Positions 57,035-64,000 of a stretch of 64,000 nucleotides of DNA are shown piece by piece (within the stretch, counting starts at the first letter, position 1; every line of letters begins with the position of its first letter). Below the pieces are notes generated by a model that worked only from the letters and a program-made list of their open reading frames with translations, was not told the DNA's origin and ran no database searches. The DNA comes from Epiperipatus broadwayi (lineage: Eukaryota; Onychophora; Udeonychophora; Euonychophora; Peripatidae): NCBI GenBank assembly GCA_028023455.1, contig JAQFVV010000020.1, positions 10,702,385 to 10,766,384 on the forward strand, read 5' to 3'. Position numbers and translations under genes: made by a program.

Positions 57035-58467
57035 CTTTCAAAAGGAAATTTTATTCACAAACCATAAGAATCATTTACAAAAGGAATGACAATTACATAT
57101 CAATCTCAAAGGAGACCAGTCAACAAAATCAGTGGTTGCACTTGTATATATAAACAAAAAACAATTAATTTCATATCAATTACATTAAGACATTAGTTAT
57201 CAACAGAAATTGAAAACATATAACTTCCCATTCCAGAAATCATAGTAATGGCCCATTTACATTAATCTGATCATGTATGTCACATATATGATGGTGTTAG
57301 TCAATTCAAACACATATAAGTTTGTTTAATTTATGAACATGTGGGCAATGATTAAAACCATATTTGGCCATTTAGTCTATAGCGTTTTATCTTATCAAGT
57401 GAAGAGTATTTCCAATGTTTCTGTGTGTATTAATTTAACATTTTAAATATCGAGGGATTAATCATTATGAATCATATATGAAAGCCATACATTTTACTTA
57501 TAGATCATGAGGTTAGCCAATCCAATATAGGGATTGCATTGATAAAATTTCTTAAAAGCAGGTTTTCATAGAATACGTAAGACTGAAAATTATATGAAAT
57601 ATATCATAGATTCTTTACAGTAAGCGAATCAGTTACCATTAAGCATTGTTAAAGCAGTCTTAATATATTTATTGGGTCATTGATTAAAACTGATCCATTA
57701 ATCAAATGAAAGCCCTTTCCTATTATTCATCAAGTAGGTGAGTGACATTATAATGGCATTTTCTAGTTCTTGGATCTCTTCCATATAAAGTTTATCTAGA
57801 ATGTTTTAGGTAAATGGTTCATTAAGTTTTCTCAGTATCTGTGGATTTACAACTTTATATTTTTTTTCATCATCGGTACTACACTTTGTTTTAGGTTTAT
57901 TAGAGCCCAAGTCTGGTTGAACATCCAATTCTGAGAAAATTTTGGTCTAATTCTTTAATTTTTTTTAGTAGGTGTAAAGACATTTTCATCATGTCATATT
58001 CTTCTCCACTTTTGAAGATAGTCTTATTTCTCAATGACCAAATGGAAAAATTTATAAATGTTGCCAATCTTATGATCCCAAAATGTCCACTCTTGAAGGC
58101 CTTAGTCAAATTTACACAAGCTGATTCTTTGTTTTTAATGAGAGATTTAAAAGTGTTTCTTATGCTATTCCAAATTTGACACTCCTCCAATATATGTGCC
58201 ATTGTCTCATCACTACGCCTACATAGTACGCATATAGGGTTAAGATTATAATTCCTTTTACTATGTAGGAAGTCAGCGGTAGGCAAGGCCACAAGGTTAA
58301 CCTTGATTAAAAAATCAACAAACCTCGGTTCCAATTTTAGACGTTTGGTCAACTTGGAGAACCTCGATATTCCAATTGAAAGAATATTGTCAATTTTAGT
58401 TTCTTCCGGATTCATAAGATCATATGTGTTCCAGTAGTTTAGTTTATTAAACATTGTATCTGGCTTC
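57035..58467 (-). mobile_element. 5'-truncated LINE insertion with 18 bp target-site duplication
   Basis: Flanked by identical AGTGTTTTAAGATGGTAT at 57017-57034 and 58468-58485. The 5' end (minus strand) begins in frame within the C-terminal part of the LINE ORF, so the copy is truncated. The frame 58454-57900 has LEPRFVDFLIKVNLVALP, FLHSKRNYN, CVLCRR..ETMAHILEEC and IIRLATFINFSIWSLRN, the same family as 1091-1819. A ~860 bp non-coding 3' part follows. Confidence 0.85.
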
Positions 58468-58485
58468 AGTGTTTTAAGATGGTAT

Positions 58486-59900
58486 TGTCACAGAACATAC
58501 TGGATTTTATGCTGCACATCAATATTTACATTTTTATTTCTACTTACAAAGCTATCCAGGTATTTTAAATTGACTTACAATCTCAAGTTGATACCCATCC
58601 AAATCAAAAGTTATTAGAGATTTTTTTGTACCACTGGCTGATAAAGAACTTGAATTTCTTGAACATTAATTACCAAACCAAAGACTTTATATGTTGTACT
58701 CAAAACATGAACTACATTTTGCAGATCATCTTTTGAACTGGAAACAATAACACAATCACCAGCATATTGTAAATATGGAATGTTAGAAAATACAATACTT
58801 ATCTTTGCTTTTAATCAATTCAAATTAAAAATTTCAAGTCAAGCATTGTTAGCCAATAGGTCAGCACAGCCGCCTAGCAAGCAGTTGGTTGCAGACGGTT
58901 GTTGTGGGTTCATCTCCCGGCCGATGCTATGACATATGGGAAAAAAAATTTAAAAATTTCAATATCAAATCTGTATTTTATTTTGAATCCTGATTTATTA
59001 TGCCATGTATAAAATTTCAAATACCACACTCATATAAATCAATAACAATGTTGAAGCAAGAACATGTATTTGTTTAACCCCAGCATTTATTTGAAATGCC
59101 TCAGATTTTCCATCTGTAGCAGTATTTCTTCTCATTTCATCATATAGAAGCTGTATGATATGAATTAACTTTGTGATCAACCAACTCATTTCGAACAATA
59201 CTATGGACATGTTCAATTAATTGAATCAAGTGCCTTGATCAAATCCTGTTCCTGATGCCCTTTTTTGCATTTTCCCACCAACAAAACTCAAGTTTATAGT
59301 GTTTCTTGATTTTCTAAAATCATATCAAATCTCTGGTGATCATTCATCTATGGCAGGAAGTAACCTATTCAATAAAATCCTTGAAAAGGCTCTTGCTGTA
59401 GTGGATAATGATATTTAACAATAATTATTGCAATCTTGTTTATTCCTTTTATTTTTCAAAATCATGTGGCATAACTTCACGAGTCCATATATTGTAGTCC
59501 TATAAAACTAACACATCACTACCAAACTTTTAATCATCTGCAGGTTTCTCATCAAGATCTGCCAAAGAGCTGTTTTGATTTCACTAAGCTGGATAACTTT
59601 ATTCAAATCTAAATGAGTAGATAAAATAAATATATTATTAAAGGCTGTCATCTTAATTCTTGTATCATTATTTACAAGCTGATCAAAATATCTTATCTGT
59701 TCAAAATATCATTATAGTCTTATAACAGAATGCTATTGCTGGATTTTGCTTTCAATGCATAAAAAAAAAAAACCTATCTAAATGACCATGATTTGCAAAT
59801 GTCTGAATGAATGTCTTTTGTTGTTTTGACCCATAAGTCATTTTAAAGCTTTCTTATGGAGAGAGACTTCTACCTCTAAAACTCTATATTTATTATAAAC
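58486..59900 (-). pseudogene. LINE reverse transcriptase relic, interrupted by insertions
   Basis: Minus-strand reading across frameshifts: LIKALDSIN (usual TKAFDTVNR), LIHIIQLLYDEMRRNTATDG, EAFQINAGVKQ (usual GVKQGCVLAPTLFS), then after a SINE: QYAGDCVIVSSSKDDLQNVV (usual YADD, here YAGD), VFGLVIN, VLYQP, and QLEIVSQFKYLDSFVSRNKN (usual VxxFxYLGSxxS). This order is RT palm to thumb of a metazoan non-LTR element. The mini-SINE at 58838-58949 splits it, and the C-terminus is cut by the LINE insertion at 58468. Confidence 0.78.
58838..58949 (+). mobile_element. tRNA-like mini-SINE, copy 10 (inside LINE RT)
   Basis: GTCAAGCATTGTTAGCCAAT, AGGTCAGCACAGCCGCCTAG, CAAGCAGTTGGTTGCAGACG, GTTGTGGGTTCATCTCCCGG, CCGATGCTATGACATATGGG plus A-tail. 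Duplication TTAAAAATTTCAA at 58825-58837 and 58950-58962. Confidence 0.92.
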
Positions 59901-60090
59901 CTTCACAATAAATTTATTATTCTGCCAAGAAGATGAAGACTAATATTCACTAACAATAAGACCACTGCCAAAAAAAGTCACAACACACTCCTTAAAAGTC
60001 ACGACCCACTCCTTAAAATAAATGAAGTGAATTACTATTCTCAAAATACATAATACTATTACTAATACAGTGATTACATATATATTTTTC

Positions 60091-60176
60091 ATGTGTCAAA
60101 GCATCGGCTGGAAAGCGAACCCGCGACAACTGCTTGTAAGGCGGCTGTGCTGACCACTTGGCCACCAACGCTTGAC
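60091..60176 (-). mobile_element. tRNA-like mini-SINE, copy 11
   Basis: Short subfamily with both boxes well kept: GTCAAGCGTTGGTGGCCAAG, TGGTCAGCACAGCCGCCTTA, CAAGCAGTTGTCGC, GGGTTCGCTTTCCAGCCGAT, GCTTTGACACATG. The copy nearest to my consensus of this subfamily. Confidence 0.88.
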
Positions 60177-60179
60177 TTA

Positions 60180-61360
60180 TATATATATTATTTGTTGTAA
60201 TTTTTGAGTGTTTGTCCCAGATAAAAAACTTGAAATTGTTTTTATAAAAATCTGATCAATTAATCATGATTAATGCAAAACCTTGTGTGTGTGTATATAT
60301 ATATCACCACTGATGCAGTGATTATTTTTTTAAATAAAACAGAATTTGTCAGTTAATAGCATTATTTTTTCAAGAAATTGTTTTAGTTTTACTTACTTAA
60401 AATATTTAAGGTATTTAATAAAATAAACACAAAAGTTTTTTTATTGATTTTTTTTTTCTTTTATTTTTGCGGTTTATTTAAAAATTATACAATTATTTTT
60501 TGTACAAAATATTTATTTTCATACACGAGATAATAAACACAGATATAACGATCACAAATATTTACTTATAATTGAGAAATGATAAATCGCTGGTCTTTTC
60601 ATTTAATTCTGAACTACAATAGTTACCTAATGTGAATCTTAAAGATTCTAAAAAAACAACCACTATAAAAAATCTAAATGATGCAAACTAAATATGGATG
60701 AAAAACATAAGATTGTAAAAATTATTTACAAATTAAATTTATAGAAATCACAGCAAAAGTTTTGAGAGAAACCCAAATATTTATACAATTGAACCTCCAC
60801 ATCTGTGAAACCAACATTCATAGTTTGGGAAAAAATATTAAATAAAAAATATAAAAATTTATAAACTTGAATGCAAAATTGTATGTATGGTGTACAACAC
60901 TGTCTCTCCCTATGATCATCATCAAGAATTATCTGCCATTATTTTTCCTTCATGTGTTCAATCAGTAGGTGGCTGTTATCATAATGAAACATTTACACCT
61001 GTGGTATTGCTGCCGTGAAATATTAAATTTTGTTTAAATGCATCCAAAACACAATGCTGATGGACATTTCATGTTTTGATAAAAAAACTACTGATCCTGA
61101 ATGAAAAGAAAAAGATGAGTGATAAGAAACAGGTTCATGTACAACACACTCCTCTACAACACGATAAACTAAAACAAAGATAATTGATTCTAAAATCTCA
61201 TTCATTATATCATCTGCTCACTCTAGTATATACTGAAATATATATTTCAGGGTAATCTGTTTCAGGTCTACAATCTAGATTCTAGAATAAAGTTATCATC
61301 TAAAAAACATTTAAACTAAAAAAAAAAAAACACTGTACAGGCTTAAACCTGCATTTATAT
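60180..61360. other. intron, AT-rich
   Basis: No gene. The 60-codon minus-strand frame at 61023 shows no domain. Confidence 0.5.
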
Positions 61361-61365
61361 ATGTA

Positions 61366-61590
61366 ATATATGCGGGATTCGAACTCAGACTTTCATACAA
61401 TCCACTACTCTCAGTGCCATCTCATATTGCTAACCTACCTGATCACACACATGTTGAAAAGATAAATAATCACCAATATACATATTTCATGCTAAACCAG
61501 CAATCATCAGTTGGTCTAGATTACTATCCCCACACATATGTACAATCAGTGCTCAGCTTTATATTAAGAGAGCCAATCTTCATATTAAAA
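61366..61590 (-). mobile_element. hammerhead-bearing short element, copy near right end
   Basis: Plus-strand view: GCGGGATTCGAACTCAGACT, CCACTACTCTC, CACACATGTTGAAAAGATAA, the ribozyme complement, CACACATATG, AGTGCTCAGC, TATTAAGAGAGCCAATCTTC. The 3' end carries a good box B on the minus strand (GAGTTCGAATCCC). Confidence 0.82.
61472..61515 (-). ncRNA. hammerhead ribozyme motif (type I)
   Basis: Minus strand ACCAA, CTGATGA, TTGCTGGTTTAGCAT, GAA, ATATGTAT, A, TTGGT followed by GATTATTTATC. All conserved core boxes are intact; stem III is ATA/TAT with a two-base gap, too tight to fold in a monomer, so a dimeric fold would be needed. Confidence 0.75.
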
Positions 61591-61594
61591 AAAT

Positions 61595-64000
61595 ATATAA
61601 ATTAAATAGATCTTTTTATACATTGCACATGTAAAAATGAAAAGGACAAACAAACTTGACTAAAAATAATGAACAAACTTTACATAATAAATTTATACAA
61701 AAATCTTATACACATAAAAAAACAACAAATAATCTTCCCTCAGTAAAAAAATAAGTATCTCTAATAAAAATAATAAATTACATAGAGATAATTCCTTGTG
61801 TTCATTGTAGAAGATTCCTCTGAACTTGCTCCCGATTAATCGGAAAAGTCTCCAAGAATAAACAAGATACTTCCAAAGCTTTTTAAAATTTAAAACTTAA
61901 AACTAAAGCATTGTTGGCACTGCTACTCTATTAGGCAGAATTGATTTTACACCAATAAACATCACATGATCATTATTTCTTATGCTTGTTTATAACTGCT
62001 ATTAAAACTATGGTTATTAAAGAACCAAATACACCAAAATGTATAGGTACTGAACTGAGTTCAGCCCTGTATGACTATATAAGCTAATGAGCTTGGATTG
62101 AAAATATTCGTGTTTTCAATTTAAGACTCAGAGTTTTGTAGTTAAGTAGAGTTAACAGGTGGCTGCTGGAGGATCTCTCAGATCCAAGGCTCCTCACTGA
62201 TGAAGGCCACAAGCCAGAAACTAGTCTGGGGATATTGGATGAGTAGGCTAGTGATGGGGATTTTATGCACAAGTCTTCTGGCATCCAATGATTACTCTGG
62301 GTTGCACTGGGTGGCAGTACGTATAGAAAGTTTTGCCTGTTTGAATATGAATGTTTCTATTTTTCTTCTTTTACTCCACAGTCATTTTCACAATTCTTTT
62401 ATATGTCTATATTTTAAAGTATACACGGAACCCCATTTTCTTACATCATTAATCTTCTCTTTATAAGCATATTTAATTTTCCAAATCCACACCTTTATAA
62501 AATTACATTTAAACAAATCATTTAACAAGACCTTTTTTAAAAATCTAATTATAATGAATTACAAAATAACTTCCTACCTTGATTAACAGCTTGCTTAGTC
62601 ACTGTTTTTTTGCTCTAATTTATTTATCATTATTTCTATCATTATTTATTTAACTTCATGTATTTTGCAGGTTGCTCTATATCTTTCTAGCCTAGTTGCT
62701 CTTAAATTTATCTCAATATCTATTTTCATTGTTTTAGTTTTATTTGAATTTATTTCCACTCTAAATTTTCTTCAATTTTATCATTCCTATAGTATCTACT
62801 TATGCCTCTATGTCTCCATAACATCTGATAGAATTAACCGTCCTGCTACAAGTTGGCTTCATTATTATCAAACATGTCAATATTACACCATCATCTCCAT
62901 CTACTGTTTATGTACCAGAAATCTATTCATTTTTCAAAATTTCTAATTCATCGCAAGTTTTCTGCTAAGCATAGCTTCATCATAGCTTTATTTTTCAAAT
63001 ATTGCCCCCCTTCCCCCATACTCATATTTTTCAGCAATAGTTCTCAGCATTCCAATTCCATTTATAATTCTCTATTGTTTCTATAATGTCATAATAATAA
63101 AATATGCAAGATTCATATTATAAAGAGCATAAATGTGCTTCTGCCCTATATGGTTTCAAAAAATGTTGTATAGAATGATGATTTCAAGATCTATGGAACG
63201 CGGCTGCAGTTGTGCCATTTCTGGTGTCGAACTTTTCATGAACTCTCAAACGATAAACCAATCAATTATATACATACATAATGTTATTTATTTCTAAATA
63301 TATTTTAATTCATAAGAATAATTACAATTTTATTTAATATTTAGAAGTAAACTTTACGTACATATAATAAATAAAGACAGAGGCAACACATACTTTCATT
63401 ATTAATAACGAAACTAAAACTTCATTAACAGATAAAATGTCATCTATCTTAAAACAATTATTTAAGAAATATAAGATTAAATGAATATTTCTATTTAGCT
63501 GAAGTTAATTTATAAATAAAACCTTTGCAGAAAATCGTTTGCACTTTCTTATAGTTATCACGTGTCATTTACCAACTGACATCGCATCAGTAATATTTTA
63601 TTTTTTAAAGATAAAATCAGACGGTAACAGATAATAAAAGAATGAAAACTGAAGGTGATATACTATTGTAATATTTTGCTTGCTACTGATAAAAATTGAA
63701 ACAATAGTAACATTTTATGACTGGTGCTATAAAATAGAATATTTCTAAAGTTGAAGCATTTTTTTTAATTTTAATATTTTAAAATAAACTTGTCTAATGT
63801 ATTACAATAAATAAATGAAATAATTTTGCAATACCTTACAAATTTATATAAATAAAAACTCGAACGGCGTTATGGCTCAAGGGTTCATAAAAAGTTGGAG
63901 CGCCAGAATCTTATGTTTCAGGGAGTAGGCACTCTACCAGTATTCACAAAAGAAAAACTATCAAATCAAAAACAAAACTTATTTCTCCTACTCCAGTTTT
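61595..64000. other. intron or flank; solitary hammerhead-like core at 62197
   Basis: 62197-62221 reads CTGATGA-A-GGC-CACAA-GCC-A-GAAAC within a GC-richer strip (62150-62330). A weak tRNA-like string (GTTATGGCTCAAGGGTTCAT) lies at 63868-63895. No gene or RRM-coding exon was found. Confidence 0.4.

Overview
The window is nuclear DNA of an invertebrate animal. It is very AT-rich, has no prokaryotic gene structure, carries spliced exons with GT..AG borders, and is dense in retrotransposon debris (Penelope-like elements, several LINEs, tRNA-derived SINEs) plus a pogo/Tigger-like transposon relic. The phylum cannot be fixed from this sequence. A lophotrochozoan or similar AT-rich invertebrate fits, but that is inference.

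The only host gene I can support is on the minus strand: the 3' half of a musashi (Msi) RNA-binding protein gene. Four internal exons (16735-16806, 4890-5003, 3233-3454, 2902-3083) join in a consistent phase. They encode the low-complexity C-terminal tail, including blocks very like vertebrate Msi2 (YGRGYPG, NSPGPMDMYNSNQDS, QAASPQPSGF). A likely terminal exon with stop codon and polyadenylation signal lies at about 605-871. No RRM exon was found, so from 16.8 kb to the right edge the window appears to be one intron of at least 47 kb, unless another gene was missed.

The rest is intron filled with mobile DNA. (1) A dispersed family with type I hammerhead ribozyme motifs (six readable copies, two more fragments), including a head-to-head pair at 8845-9286 and the best preserved core at 19315-19355. 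(2) Eleven copies of a ~90-115 bp tRNA-like SINE whose two ends form an extended acceptor-like stem; seven have clear target-site duplications. (3) Palindromic foldback elements, five of which share a hairpin core resembling a hammerhead (CTGAAGA-A-stem-GAAAC). (4) A 27.6-34 kb block of Penelope-like RT/GIY-YIG remains interleaved with copies of a second tRNA-derived SINE. (5) LINE remains at 1.1-1.8, 36.7-38.3 and 57.0-59.9 kb; the last is nested, with an 18 bp target-site duplication and a SINE inside the RT. (6) RTE-type LINE 3' ends at 28.2, 41.7 and 53.0 kb. (7) A decayed CTAG-rich tandem array at 44.5-45.8 kb.

The most interesting content is RNA-level: ribozyme-bearing short elements next to Penelope-like elements and LINEs that could supply reverse transcriptase. 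Everything was read by eye; no alignment, folding or database search was run.
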